A stretch of 64,000 nucleotides of DNA, taken from Flavobacteriales bacterium. GTDB lineage: Bacteria; Bacteroidota; Bacteroidia; Flavobacteriales; UBA1820. The position numbers were made by a program, and so were the translations under genes. The notes beneath the pieces are model-generated. The model saw nothing but the letters and a program-made list of their open reading frames with translations. It was not told the origin of the DNA and ran no database searches. The stretch lies in contig QALN01000001.1 of the NCBI GenBank assembly GCA_003150615.1, forward strand, positions 16,931 to 80,930, in the 5' to 3' direction. Shown piece after piece: positions 8,397-16,968 of the stretch (within the stretch, counting starts at the first letter, position 1; each line of letters begins with the position of its first letter).

Positions 8397-9794
8397 ATGA
8401 ATTATAACAGCGTGAAATCGATTATTTCAAGCGCCGCTTTCACAGGCGGGTTGTTGTTCCTTTCGGCATTGGCAGCTTTCATATGGGCCAATGTATCCCC
8501 TGAAACTTACACATGGTTCTGGTCCGAACCGCATACCCTGAATATAGGCACGCATATGGAAAAAGTGCTTGAAAACGGGGTCGAGGTAGATAAAGTGTCG
8601 TATTTCATGAGCATTTCGATACGCAGCCTGCAACTGGTGGTTAACGATTTGCTTATGGTTATATTTTTCTTCAGTGTCGGAGTGGAGATAAAACGCGAAC
8701 TGATAGCCGGGAAACTTTCTTCGTTCAAGAAGGCTATACTGCCTATCGGGGCCGCATTGGGAGGTATGATAGTTCCTGCGTTGATATACTACGCTTTCGA
8801 CCACGAAGGTCTGGCCTCGCGCGGCTGGGGAATACCGATGGCAACGGATATAGCCTTTTCTCTGGCTGTGATCTCACTGTTGTCGCGCCGGGTACCGCTT
8901 AGCCTCAAAATATTCCTGATGGCTTTGGCCGTGGCTGATGACCTCGGGGCGATAAGCGTCATAGCGTTCTTCTATACCGACCATTTGAATATACAGGCTC
9001 TCCTGATAGGTCTTGCCGGCGTACTTCTGTTGTTCATCGCCAACAGGGCCAAGGTGCACGGCAAAGGTTTTTACTACATAGTGGGTGTGGTCCTGGTGTG
9101 GAGCCAGTTCCTCGAATCCGGAGTACATGCCACGATAGCCGGCATACTTACCGGTTTCGCATTCCCCAGCAATGTAGGAATGTCGCCGTCCGATTATGTG
9201 GACAAGGCGCAGAAACTGCTCGACAAACTCAAAAAACACGAGGACGATAAAATAATAAAAGGCGTTCCATCCGAAGAAGTAGCCCATGTATATACCAAAC
9301 TCAAGGCTCTGACATACAAGGCGGAAAATCCGATGATGGCTGCCGAACACAGCATGGCGCCTTACATAGCGCTTGTCATCATGCCTATATTCGCACTGGC
9401 AAATGCCGGAGTCATACTCGGCGACATGAGCTTTATGCAGGCCGTAGGCACTCCGGTCGCTATGGGTGTAGGCCTTGGACTGCTGTTCGGAAAACCGATA
9501 GGCATATTCCTGGTCACGTTCCTGTTCGTTAAACTCGGCATAGGTAAACTGCCCGACGGTGTGAAATGGAAACAGATACTCGGCATGGGCTTTATAGCCG
9601 GTATGGGCTTTACAATGTCGATATTCGTGACCGAACTGGCTTTCCGCACCAACGATTTGTCCTTGATGCAGATGGCTTCCGACTATATGAACGAGGCCAA
9701 ACTCGCTATATTGTTGGCTTCGTTCGTGGCGGCAGTATGCGGTTATGTGTTCCTTATGATGTGCTCTGGCAAAAAACACGGGGAAGAATGCTGA
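8397..9794 (+). CDS. nhaA: Na+/H+ antiporter NhaA
   Basis: Inner-membrane antiporter that exports Na+ (and Li+) in exchange for protons. The 465-residue protein keeps the key acidic residues: the Asp181-Asp182 pair in ALAVADDLGAIS (Asp163/164 of the E. coli protein) and Asp151 in MATDIAFSLAV. Twelve membrane segments are plausible. It is longer than the 388-residue E. coli protein because of a roughly 55-residue charged loop at about 262-318 and an extended periplasmic stretch near 45-67. It follows purD after a structured leader, which may control its expression in response to ions or pH. No regulator of the NhaR type is seen nearby. Confidence 0.96.
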   Translation: MNYNSVKSIISSAAFTGGLLFLSALAAFIWANVSPETYTWFWSEPHTLNIGTHMEKVLENGVEVDKVSYFMSISIRSLQLVVNDLLMVIFFFSVGVEIKRELIAGKLSSFKKAILPIGAALGGMIVPALIYYAFDHEGLASRGWGIPMATDIAFSLAVISLLSRRVPLSLKIFLMALAVADDLGAISVIAFFYTDHLNIQALLIGLAGVLLLFIANRAKVHGKGFYYIVGVVLVWSQFLESGVHATIAGILTGFAFPSNVGMSPSDYVDKAQKLLDKLKKHEDDKIIKGVPSEEVAHVYTKLKALTYKAENPMMAAEHSMAPYIALVIMPIFALANAGVILGDMSFMQAVGTPVAMGVGLGLLFGKPIGIFLVTFLFVKLGIGKLPDGVKWKQILGMGFIAGMGFTMSIFVTELAFRTNDLSLMQMASDYMNEAKLAILLASFVAAVCGYVFLMMCSGKKHGEEC

Positions 9795-9911
9795 ACGCCA
9801 ATACTGCGCATGTATCCGTTGCGGATGCAAGTGCGGTTGCGGGACGTTCTCCGATCGACAGTGATTTATAAACAGGCTGTTAATCCGGTATAAACGTATT
9901 TAAAATAAATT

Positions 9912-10424
9912 ATGGACGATCTGTCGCCTTTGAGAAGAACGCGCTGTGACTGGGTACTGGAAGCGGTATCGTTCTTATGCCTCGTATGGGCTTTTGTGCC
10001 GTTGTTTTTTTACGGCAGTATTGGCGAGGATGTCCGTGTCCCTACCCATTACGATGCACTGGGCCGGGTGGACGGTTACGGAAACCGTTCGGATTTGTGG
10101 ACACCCGCGTTGGTGGCGGCGGCTTTTTACGTAGTTCTCACTGTTATCGAACGTTTTTACAGGAGTTTCAACTTCCCGGTAAGGGTGACTCAAGCCAATG
10201 CGGAGGCCTTGTACAGGTTGGGAATACGGCTGATAAGGTTTATGAAACCTCTTTTGATGTTTATTATGGCTTACCTGAATACTTCCTCTTTTGCTGGTGC
10301 GATGGGACGGGGTATAGGATTGAACGGTTTTGTAATGGCTGTCCTTGTCATTGCGATGTTTGCGTTGATAGCCTATTTCATGGCAAAGATGTACAAACAG
10401 AGGGACGATACGGCAGGGTATTAA
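9912..10424 (+). CDS. DUF1648 domain membrane protein
   Basis: A 170-residue membrane protein with about four hydrophobic segments. The first half has the DUF1648 signature, a membrane segment followed by a short loop VPTHYDALGRVDGYGNRSDLW, in which the HYDALGRVDGYG portion is the usual conserved element (HF-x-GxPDxWG in other members). The function of the family is not settled; some members regulate transport or act in antimicrobial-peptide response. It stands 117 bases after nhaA and may be transcribed with it. Its stop codon lies inside a short repeat that recurs at 37.3 kb, and a strong hairpin follows. Confidence 0.75.
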   Translation: MDDLSPLRRTRCDWVLEAVSFLCLVWAFVPLFFYGSIGEDVRVPTHYDALGRVDGYGNRSDLWTPALVAAAFYVVLTVIERFYRSFNFPVRVTQANAEALYRLGIRLIRFMKPLLMFIMAYLNTSSFAGAMGRGIGLNGFVMAVLVIAMFALIAYFMAKMYKQRDDTAGY

Positions 10425-10452
10425 ATAGTTTATAAGCGGCAGAGTGTTGCAT
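10421..10452. repeat. Short dispersed repeat, copy 1
   Basis: The first 20 bases, ttaaatagtttataagcggc, recur exactly at 37323-37342, and agtgttgcat follows in both copies after a 1-base offset. It includes the stop codon of the DUF1648 gene. Confidence 0.7.
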
Positions 10453-10492
10453 AAAAAACGTCAGGCGTTGAAGCGCCTGACGTTTTTTATGC
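10449..10492. terminator. Bidirectional terminator
   Basis: A 19-bp perfect stem (10449-10467 with 10474-10492) and 6-base loop ttgaag, flanked by A6 and T6 runs within the arms. It lies between the DUF1648 gene (+) and the convergent acyltransferase gene (-). Confidence 0.85.
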
Positions 10493-10519
10493 AGTCTGTC
10501 AAACACTGTTTTGCAGTGA

Positions 10520-11092
10520 CTATTTTGCCGGTTCGGAAAAATGCGGATTCCACTTTTCGGGTTTTTTAGCTGTCACGCCTTTGTAGAATTCCTCGATTAT
10601 GGCTAAATCCTGGGCGTAATTTCCTCCCGGGTTTATAAATCCCAACAATCCGGCTTTTTTTTCCCGGTAATCCAGAAAGGCTATTCCTATCGGCACTCCG
10701 GCTTTCATCGCTATTTTGTAGAATCCGGTTTTCCATTGTTCCACACGCGAACGCGTACCTTCCGGGGCGAGCATTATCACCAGTTCGGGATCTTTCTCCA
10801 ACAGACATGCAGTGTAATCCACCAGGTTGTTTTTCTGGGTTCTTGACACTCCTATACCGCCGAGCCATTTTATTACCGGACGGGTGAACGGGTTTTTCAG
10901 GTACGAATCCTTTATGAGAAAGCGCACCGGTATGCCGAGTTTCCACAGTGCCGCTATGGCATGGAGCAGGTCCCAGTTGCTCGTGTGCGGAGCGGCTACC
11001 AGAACGCAATGTCTGACGCGTTCGTCCTTCGGGTCCACTGCCAGTTTCCATCCGGTGAACCACATTATGACCGAAGCTATCGTTTTTTTCAT
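10520..11092 (-). CDS. 1-acyl-glycerol-3-phosphate acyltransferase family protein
   Basis: PlsC-type acyltransferase, 190 residues. The HxxxxD catalytic motif is visible as HTSNWD at about residues 36-41, and the substrate-binding motif as APEGTRSR at about 109-116. It probably acylates a lysophospholipid or related substrate at the inner membrane face. The protein is short compared with housekeeping PlsC (about 240 residues), so it may be one of several paralogues with a specialised substrate. The start is the ATG at 11092; an upstream in-frame TTG at 11125 overlaps the -7 promoter box and is unlikely. It stands alone between two terminators. Confidence 0.87.
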   Translation of the reverse strand: MKKTIASVIMWFTGWKLAVDPKDERVRHCVLVAAPHTSNWDLLHAIAALWKLGIPVRFLIKDSYLKNPFTRPVIKWLGGIGVSRTQKNNLVDYTACLLEKDPELVIMLAPEGTRSRVEQWKTGFYKIAMKAGVPIGIAFLDYREKKAGLLGFINPGGNYAQDLAIIEEFYKGVTAKKPEKWNPHFSEPAK

Positions 11093-11122
11093 TCTGATGA
11101 CGGGTCTTTTCTGTTTGCGCTG

Positions 11123-11130
11123 CAAAAGTA
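11123..11130 (-). promoter_or_regulatory. Candidate -7 box for the acyltransferase gene
   Basis: On the minus strand TACTTTTG, an exact TAnnTTTG match, about 30 bases before the ATG. A TTTG (11153-11156) lies 22 bases further upstream, slightly wider than usual. Confidence 0.45.
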
Positions 11131-11154
11131 GTGAATACTATCGTATATCGGGCA

Positions 11155-11196
11155 AAAATAAAACCTTCCTTGCCGTATTACGGCAAGGAAGGTTTT
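11155..11196 (-). terminator. Terminator downstream of trxA
   Basis: A 16-bp perfect stem (11160-11175 with 11181-11196), 5-base loop, followed on the minus strand by a T-rich run. It lies about 105 bases after the trxA stop. Confidence 0.75.
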
Positions 11197-11300
11197 AACG
11201 TATTTAAGTCGGGGCTTCGTTTTCGGCGGAATCATTGTAGTTTTCATCCGTCCGATGCGCTTTCGCAGCGCATAATTTGCAAAAAAAAATGCTTTTTCCG

Positions 11301-11618
11301 TTATTTCAGAAGAGCTTCTATTTTTGCTTTCAGATCTGATTTTGTAGCGGCGCCTACCTGTTTGTCCACCAACTGTCCGCCCTTGAAGAACAGTATCGTC
11401 GGTATGTTGCGTATGCCCTGTGCGGCTGAAACCCCGGGGTTTTCGTCCACGTTGACTTTGCCTATTACGACTTTGTCTTCGTATTCGCCTGCCAGTTCAT
11501 CTATTATCGGGCTTACCATGCGGCATGGACCGCACCACGGAGCCCAGAAATCCACCACTACCGGTTTGCCTGCGCCTATTGTTTCGGCGAAATTGGCGTC
11601 TGTTATTTCTTTTGCCAT
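11301..11618 (-). CDS. trxA: Thioredoxin
   Basis: Cytoplasmic protein-disulfide reductant, 105 residues, the classic single-domain length. The redox motif WCGPC occupies residues 28-32 in the sequence VVVDFWAPWCGPCRMVSPII, with the conserved cis-Pro region NIPTILFFKGG further on. No signal peptide is present, so this is the cytoplasmic form. It is a single-gene unit with its own promoter box and a downstream terminator. The rubrerythrin gene that follows upstream has a separate terminator, so co-regulation in the same transcript is unlikely, though both belong to redox defence. Confidence 0.97.
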   Translation of the reverse strand: MAKEITDANFAETIGAGKPVVVDFWAPWCGPCRMVSPIIDELAGEYEDKVVIGKVNVDENPGVSAAQGIRNIPTILFFKGGQLVDKQVGAATKSDLKAKIEALLK

Positions 11619-11683
11619 CGTTTTATTATTGTTTTTTCGGTTATAAAATCAGTTCATAAATATAGTCATATAAGGATTGTCCG

Positions 11684-11691
11684 CAAAGTTA
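11684..11691 (-). promoter_or_regulatory. Candidate -7 box for trxA
   Basis: Minus-strand TAACTTTG, an exact match to TAnnTTTG, 66 bases before the ATG at 11618. No clear -33 element. Confidence 0.4.
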
Positions 11692-11711
11692 ATCAATCCC
11701 CGGTTAGGGTT

Positions 11712-11745
11712 AAAAAAAATCCCCGAATTGTGTTATCCGGGGATT
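11712..11745 (-). terminator. Terminator downstream of rubrerythrin
   Basis: Stem aatccccg paired with cggggatt across an 11-base loop, followed on the minus strand by a run of eight T. It begins about 23 bases after the rubrerythrin stop codon. Confidence 0.75.
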
Positions 11746-11767
11746 TGTCATTTCCCGGTGAGGAATG

Positions 11768-12322
11768 TTACTTTTTGAAATAGCGGTTGTAAAGACCTTC
11801 GAAGCCTTTGCCGTGACGCGCTTCGTCCTTTGCCATTTCGTGTACCGTGTCGTGTATTGCGTCAAGGTTCAGTTCTTTGGCTCGTTTGGCTATACGCATT
11901 TTGTCTTCGCAGGCACCTGATTCGGCGTTCATGCGTTTTTCGAGGTTGGTTTTGGTGTCCCATACCACATCGCCAAGCAGTTCGGCGAATTTGGCGGCAT
12001 GCTCGGCCTCTTCCCATGCGTAACGTTTGTATGCTTCGGCTATTTCAGGATAGCCTTCGCGGTCTGCCTGGCGGCTCATGGCCAGGTACATGCCTACTTC
12101 TGTGCATTCCCCGGTAAAGTGTGCGTTGAGGTCTTTTATCATCTCCGCATCGCATCCTTTTGCCACTCCTATCTCGTGTTCGGTAACGAAAGAAAGGCCT
12201 TCAGCCGATTCGACCAGTTCCTTGAACTTGCTGGCAGGAACATGGCACTGTGGGCATTTTTCAGGCGGGGTGTCGCCCTCGTGTACATAACCGCATACGG
12301 TGCAGATGAATTTCTTTTTCAT
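11768..12322 (-). CDS. Rubrerythrin with N-terminal rubredoxin domain
   Basis: Peroxide-reducing non-haem iron protein of anaerobes. The 184-residue protein begins with a rubredoxin-like domain: Cys7, Cys10, Cys23, Cys26 ([10 protein letters not shown] and CPQC). A ferritin-like diiron domain follows from about residue 45, with Glu/His ligands visible in [24 protein letters not shown] and [10 protein letters not shown]. Having the rubredoxin first is the reverse of classical rubrerythrin and matches the reverse-rubrerythrin type. Start is the ATG at 12322; a longer in-frame extension to 12505 crosses the predicted promoter. It sits in its own transcript. This protects cytoplasmic enzymes during oxygen exposure. 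Confidence 0.93.
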   Translation of the reverse strand: MKKKFICTVCGYVHEGDTPPEKCPQCHVPASKFKELVESAEGLSFVTEHEIGVAKGCDAEMIKDLNAHFTGECTEVGMYLAMSRQADREGYPEIAEAYKRYAWEEAEHAAKFAELLGDVVWDTKTNLEKRMNAESGACEDKMRIAKRAKELNLDAIHDTVHEMAKDEARHGKGFEGLYNRYFKK

Positions 12323-12474
12323 TTTTGTCGATGTTGTTTTATGATGTTTATATAAAGATAAATTTTGCCGGAACTCGATGTTTACAACTTCAAAATTACT
12401 TTTTTTTAACGTGCGAAACAGACGCCGGCTATAATAGTTTTTAACTTCGTTATAGATAAAAACTATGGAAAATG

Positions 12475-12502
12475 CAAACTTAGCACAACTGCCAGAAAAC
12501 AA
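12475..12502 (-). promoter_or_regulatory. Promoter for rubrerythrin
   Basis: Minus-strand TAAGTTTG (12482 to 12475), an exact -7 match, with a TTG (12502-12500) 17 bases upstream as the -33 element. The predicted leader is about 150 bases. Confidence 0.45.
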
Positions 12503-12576
12503 CAAGTCATAGCGTACACGGTAATAATCCGTTAGATATTCATTTTTATTTTGCCGGGAATGTCCGGCCGTCCGTG

Positions 12577-15039
12577 TTACAGACGGCCCCTGTCCTCGGA
12601 GTTGCCGGATTCTACTTTGCCTACCTGTATCTTCTTTCCGTGGGAGAAACTGTACCTGAGCGAAAGACGGAACGCCGTATTGTTGCGGTCGTTTCGGAAT
12701 GACTGGAAGAACTCAGGAGTTTCGCTCGTGTAGTTGTAATTGCCGGAAGAATTGAATATGTCGTCGACATCGAACGAAAGCGAGAGTTGCTTGTCCTTCA
12801 GCATGCGTTTGGTTATTCCGGAACTCATTTGCCACATGGTAGAACCTTTGCTGTTACCCTGTGAGCCGAAACTGTACGCATTTCCCCTTATCTGTATTGT
12901 CCAGTCCTTTGGCAGGGTGAACATCATGTTGCCGAAGAAGTATCCCGAAAGGGCTTCGCGGTGCATGTCAAGTACGTTGTATGTGCGCCAGCTGCCGTTC
13001 ATGTTCAGGTTGGCGTTCCACCATTTGGTAAGTTTTAAAGGAAGGAATACCGACATGTACAGGCTGTGCACACGGTCTATTTCGGCCATGGTCTGTATGG
13101 TGCTGTTCGGTTTTTCCGGGTTAGGTACGGTGACGTTTTCGTAAGTGCCGTTGTAGTTGTTGTAACCGAATGCGAAACTGTATTTATACTTTATAGTGGA
13201 CGAGAGTTCGAAGTTGTTTATGAACGACGGTTTTATGTCCGGGCGTCCTACCGATATGTCGAAATCTCCGTATTGTATTATGTTGGGGTTGAGTTGGCTG
13301 TAATACGGGCGGCGTATGCGGCGGTTGTAGCTAGCGCCTACCGTGTGGCCTTTCTGTTTGTTTAAGTTGTACGATACGTACACCGACGGGAAAAAGTCTG
13401 TGGACGAATAGATGTATTCCTTGTCCAGCGTGACCGAATACCCGTCCATGCGGTACGTTTCCATGCGCAGTCCGAGCGTGTAGTTGAAATTCTTTATAGA
13501 TGAGGAAAATTTGGCGTAAACGGCTCCCAAGTCTTCTTTGTACTTGTAAAAATCCTGCCGTGCCGGGTCTTTCACCCATGCTCCTTCTTCGAGCCTCCGG
13601 TAGTTGCTGCTGTCCTTCACGTCCATTTTGTTGTACTTTACGCCTACGTTCAGGACTGTTTTTTTAGTGAACATGTGTTTGTAGTCGGCGGACACGGAAT
13701 AGTTGTTGTTGTTGGACGAACCTCCCTGGTGATAAATATTGTAGCGTTCGAGGATCGTATAATCTTCGGTGTCTGGATCGAATATCATGTACTTGGAGTC
13801 ATAATCGCTGTCGCGGTCGGATTTGCGCTGCGTCCAGTCGAACAGTACTTTGAACTGCGAGCCGAGCGAATCGGTCTTTATACGGTAGTTGAGCGAAAAT
13901 GTATTGAAATCGTACGAGTTGTCCGAATTGTTTATCGAAGGTACGTGCTTTTTCACAGCGCCTTCGTTCATGTACATGTCGCTCAGGCCTTTGGTGTCGC
14001 CGCCGAACCCGAATATGTCGGCTTCGAAACCTACAGACTGGCGGTCCGTTATGTCGTATATGGCGCCTATGTTGACACCTTTGTTGTCGTAATTGCTTTT
14101 GCTGAACGATTTCGAGTCGCGGCGGTTGCCCTGTTCCTTGAATACTGATTCCGAATAGCTCGTCCCTCCTGATTTACTCCAGCTGCCGTAGAACGAACCG
14201 TAAAGCGTCAGTTTGGCATTGCGGTAGTTGATATTGGCGCTGGGGCTTATGCTGGAATATTCCCCCTGGCGGTAGCTTATGCCGGCGGAACCGTTGTAAC
14301 CTTCGAGCGCAGAACGGCGGATGGTGTAGTGGATTATACCTCCGGAGGAAGACGAATCGTATTCCGCACCAGGGTTGGCTATTATCTCTATCTTTAATAT
14401 ATCTTCCGCCTTTATATTACGCAGGTATGCCGCCAGTTGTTCGCCTGTCATGCGCGTCATGCGGTCGTTTATCATGATTTTGGTGTCGCTCTTCCCGTTT
14501 ATGCTTATGGCTCCGTCCTTGTCGACGAATACTCCGGGCGCTATATCCAGAATTTCGAGCGACGATTTTCCTATTGCCATGGCGCTTTTGCCAACGTTGT
14601 TCATGACGAATTTGTCAGCTTCGCGTTCTATCAGTTTGGCCGTTATTTCCACTTCCCCCAGCATTTTTGCGTCTTCGGCCAGGGTGACTGTACCCATGTC
14701 CGTGTTTGATTCCATGGTTATCGTTTTGCTGAATGTGGTGTATCCCATGAGTCCGACCGATACGTTGTATTGTCCGGCCGGTACCGAGATGCTGAATTTG
14801 CCGTCCATATCGGATATCGTGCCGCGCACGAAAGTAGTATCCTTTGTGCTTTTGAGTACTATGTTGCAGAATTCTATGGATTTGCCTTTGTCGTCTTTGG
14901 TCGTTCCGGACAATTTTACCTGCGGTTTGCGGGCAGGAATCTGGGGCTGTGTCTGTGAATACGATTGTGTGGCAAAAGCGCATAGCGATATCGCAAGGGC
15001 TATGGCGAGCCCTTTCGCAGTAATGAGTTGGTGCTTCAT
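12577..15039 (-). CDS. Outer-membrane beta-barrel (TonB-receptor-like) with carboxypeptidase-regulatory domain
   Basis: An 820-residue outer-membrane protein. A signal peptide occupies about 1-29 (cleavage near YSQ). A carboxypeptidase-regulatory-like beta domain follows (about 40-125), then a plug domain (about 130-235) starting [19 protein letters not shown], and a large barrel to the C-terminus. This is the Bacteroidetes outer-membrane beta-barrel family (OMP_b-brl_3) rather than a SusC: there is no SusD partner next to it. The last residues end in a polar tail, not the usual aromatic residue, because the protein carries a short extension after RYSFSHGKK. The ligand is unknown. It is divergent from bamD. 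Confidence 0.85.
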   Translation of the reverse strand: MKHQLITAKGLAIALAISLCAFATQSYSQTQPQIPARKPQVKLSGTTKDDKGKSIEFCNIVLKSTKDTTFVRGTISDMDGKFSISVPAGQYNVSVGLMGYTTFSKTITMESNTDMGTVTLAEDAKMLGEVEITAKLIEREADKFVMNNVGKSAMAIGKSSLEILDIAPGVFVDKDGAISINGKSDTKIMINDRMTRMTGEQLAAYLRNIKAEDILKIEIIANPGAEYDSSSSGGIIHYTIRRSALEGYNGSAGISYRQGEYSSISPSANINYRNAKLTLYGSFYGSWSKSGGTSYSESVFKEQGNRRDSKSFSKSNYDNKGVNIGAIYDITDRQSVGFEADIFGFGGDTKGLSDMYMNEGAVKKHVPSINNSDNSYDFNTFSLNYRIKTDSLGSQFKVLFDWTQRKSDRDSDYDSKYMIFDPDTEDYTILERYNIYHQGGSSNNNNYSVSADYKHMFTKKTVLNVGVKYNKMDVKDSSNYRRLEEGAWVKDPARQDFYKYKEDLGAVYAKFSSSIKNFNYTLGLRMETYRMDGYSVTLDKEYIYSSTDFFPSVYVSYNLNKQKGHTVGASYNRRIRRPYYSQLNPNIIQYGDFDISVGRPDIKPSFINNFELSSTIKYKYSFAFGYNNYNGTYENVTVPNPEKPNSTIQTMAEIDRVHSLYMSVFLPLKLTKWWNANLNMNGSWRTYNVLDMHREALSGYFFGNMMFTLPKDWTIQIRGNAYSFGSQGNSKGSTMWQMSSGITKRMLKDKQLSLSFDVDDIFNSSGNYNYTSETPEFFQSFRNDRNNTAFRLSLRYSFSHGKKIQVGKVESGNSEDRGRL

Positions 15040-15397
15040 TTCAGATTGGAAAAAATAGTGTTGATTGATGTTTGTACAGAGATTATAATTTTCGTTCGTT
15101 TTTACATATTAGACTTTCAAAACGGCATAAAAGTTTCAGTTTTTTTTGTTAAAAACGGCGTAAAACTAATAACTATGTGTCAACTAAATGTTTGGAATGT
15201 CGTATTTAACATATATTTTATAATATATTCAGCGGATACGGTTATAATCCTCCGGAGCACGGCAAAGCGTCCTGTAATTATTAAGAATTATTTAATTGTG
15301 CTCCTGCGTACATCCTAAATGTATTATACTTACTTTTGCAAGATACATTTACCGTTTTTTTATACCTGAAACAGATAAAATTCATACTTTTGCACCT
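15040..15397. other. Divergent intergenic region upstream of bamD
   Basis: AT-rich, no credible gene. It contains the 10-mer TACTTTTGCA twice, at 15331-15340 and 15385-15394, each including a perfect -7 box on the plus strand. The second ends four bases before the bamD ATG. No convincing -33 element accompanies either copy. Confidence 0.5.
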
Positions 15398-16327
15398 ATG
15401 TTAGCTAAATTGTCAAAAATACTGTTCCTCTCGGCGCTACTGGCGTTCGTAACGTCTTGCAGCGAGTATGCGAAGATACAGCGTGAAGAAGATCCGCAGA
15501 AAAAATTCGAATACGCCTGCAAACTTTTCGAACAGGAAAAATATCCTAAAGTAATAAAGCTGATGGAGCCTATATATCTGCGCTTCCGCCAGACGAAGGA
15601 TGCCGAGATGGCCGACTGGATTATGGCTTATTCGATGTACAAAAGAGGTTCGTACGATATGGCGTCGTACATGCTCAATAACTTTGCCAAAGAATATCCG
15701 TTGAGCGAGAAGAACAAGGAAGCGGCATTTCTGGGAGCGGTGGCTTCGTATAAATTGTCACCGGAGTCATATCTGGACCAGGAATATACCGAAAAGGCCA
15801 TAACGATGCTCCAGCGTTACATAGACAATTACCCTACGGCCGAAAATATATCCGAGGCTGATAAAATGGTACGCGAATTAAACGCCAAACTGGAGAAAAA
15901 AGCATACGATATAGCATACAATTATTACAGGATGGAGGAATACAACGCCGCGATAGTTGCGTTTTCCAATGTTCTGGACGATATGCCCTCTACGATATAC
16001 AGGGAAGATATAATGTTCAACAGGCTTAAAGCGGCAGCTATCTTTGCCAATAAAAGTATCGCGGACAAGCAGAAGGAACGCTATACCGATGCCATAACCT
16101 ACGGCAGGATATTCCTCAAGCAGTTCCCCAAGTCCAAATACAGTGAAGAAGCAGAGGCTATAATAGCCGCGTTGGAAAGCGATTCTTCCACTCTCGACAA
16201 GGTGCTCAAAAATATCGGTAAGGATGAAAAGGACGTCAAAGCCAGGGAAATAAAGAAACAGCTTAAAAAAGAGAACAAAAGCAAAGGTAAAAACGGCGCA
16301 CAGCAGTCTGAAACGGAAAAAAAATAA
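15398..16327 (+). CDS. bamD: Outer-membrane assembly lipoprotein BamD
   Basis: Essential lipoprotein of the BAM complex that folds barrels into the outer membrane. The 309-residue precursor has a lipobox FVTSC with the acylated Cys at 21. The mature part consists of TPR-like helix pairs (about residues 30-250: FEYACKLFEQEKYPKVIKLM, then YMLNNFAKEYPLSEKNKEAA). A highly charged KKENKSKGKNG tail follows. The ATG at 15398 directly precedes the signal peptide; an upstream in-frame extension to 15296 covers promoter sequence and is rejected. rpoZ begins 13 bases after the stop, so the two form an operon, as in other Bacteroidetes. Confidence 0.93.
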   Translation: MLAKLSKILFLSALLAFVTSCSEYAKIQREEDPQKKFEYACKLFEQEKYPKVIKLMEPIYLRFRQTKDAEMADWIMAYSMYKRGSYDMASYMLNNFAKEYPLSEKNKEAAFLGAVASYKLSPESYLDQEYTEKAITMLQRYIDNYPTAENISEADKMVRELNAKLEKKAYDIAYNYYRMEEYNAAIVAFSNVLDDMPSTIYREDIMFNRLKAAAIFANKSIADKQKERYTDAITYGRIFLKQFPKSKYSEEAEAIIAALESDSSTLDKVLKNIGKDEKDVKAREIKKQLKKENKSKGKNGAQQSETEKK

Positions 16328-16340
16328 CGCAAAGAAATAT

Positions 16341-16703
16341 ATGGATTACAAGAAATCTAATGCTCCGCTCACCACAATTACACGCAATGTGAGCGAGATA
16401 GACGCGAAGACAGGAAATATCTACGAGTCTATAATGATAATAGCCAAGCGGGCAACGCAGATAGGCGTGGACATAAAAAAAGAACTTGTGGAAAAACTCG
16501 ACGAGTTTGCCGCCAATGCTGAAAATCTCGAAGAAGTGTTTGAAAACAAGGAACAGATAGAAGTGTCGCGTTTCTATGAAAAACTTCCGAAACCAACGGC
16601 CATAGCCGTTCAGGAGTGGTTGGAAGACCGTATATATTACCGCGAAGGAAACAAGAACGCGGCTGTTGCCGACCATACGGGAGAAACTGCGAAAGAATCT
16701 TAA
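16341..16703 (+). CDS. rpoZ: RNA polymerase omega-like subunit (Bacteroidetes Rpb6 type)
   Basis: Small RNA polymerase assembly subunit in the divergent form annotated in Bacteroidetes. The 120-residue protein has the characteristic N-terminal region TRNVSEIDAKTGNIYESIMIIAKRA (split here only for description; residues 13-37), similar to the omega/Rpb6 segment that clamps the beta-prime C-terminus. A helical region LVEKLDEFAANAENLEEVFEN then follows. It starts 13 bases after bamD, a neighbour pairing often seen in this phylum, and is followed by a tRNA gene with a separate promoter. Confidence 0.85.
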   Translation: MDYKKSNAPLTTITRNVSEIDAKTGNIYESIMIIAKRATQIGVDIKKELVEKLDEFAANAENLEEVFENKEQIEVSRFYEKLPKPTAIAVQEWLEDRIYYREGNKNAAVADHTGETAKES

Positions 16704-16720
16704 AAAAACAGCGGTAAAGG

Positions 16721-16751
16721 TTGCATAATTGAAAACAAAGATATAAATTTG
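16721..16751 (+). promoter_or_regulatory. Promoter of tRNA-Gln
   Basis: TTG at 16721-16723 and an exact -7 box TAAATTTG at 16744-16751, 20 bases apart, the classic Bacteroidetes arrangement. The tRNA 5' end is 14 bases downstream. Confidence 0.65.
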
Positions 16752-16764
16752 CAACCGTTTTCAG

Positions 16765-16835
16765 AGCCCTATGGTGTAATGGTAGCACATCAGATTCTGG
16801 ATCTGCTTGTCTTGGTTCGAATCCAGGTAGGGCTA
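16765..16835 (+). tRNA. tRNA-Gln (anticodon CTG)
   Basis: A 71-base cloverleaf: acceptor agcccta pairs with tagggct, a short 3-bp D stem, anticodon loop ttctgga (anticodon ctg), and a T arm with ttcgaat. The 3' CCA is not encoded. The first anticodon-stem pair is mismatched. An immediately following hairpin terminates the transcript. Confidence 0.93.
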
Positions 16836-16836
16836 C

Positions 16837-16878
16837 AAAAAAAGCTGTAAACTTTTTTGTTTACAGCTTTTTTGTTTT
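16837..16878 (+). terminator. Terminator of tRNA-Gln
   Basis: Stem gctgtaaa / tttacagc flanked by A7 and T7 runs, starting one base after the tRNA. Confidence 0.85.
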
Positions 16879-16918
16879 TTATGATAACTCATGCTTTTAC
16901 CGGTAAGTATAAAAATTA

Positions 16919-16926
16919 TATATTTG
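16919..16926 (+). promoter_or_regulatory. Candidate -7 box for the polysaccharide export genes
   Basis: TATATTTG, an exact -7 match, 43 bases before the ATG at 16969. A T-rich -33 region lies about 21 bases upstream. Confidence 0.45.
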
Positions 16927-16968
16927 TACCTTGTAATTCAATTTGAAAGAATATAATCCTCGGCGATA

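Noticed and set aside
15296..15397. Upstream in-frame extension of bamD
   Set aside because: It spans promoter boxes and would displace the signal peptide and lipobox.
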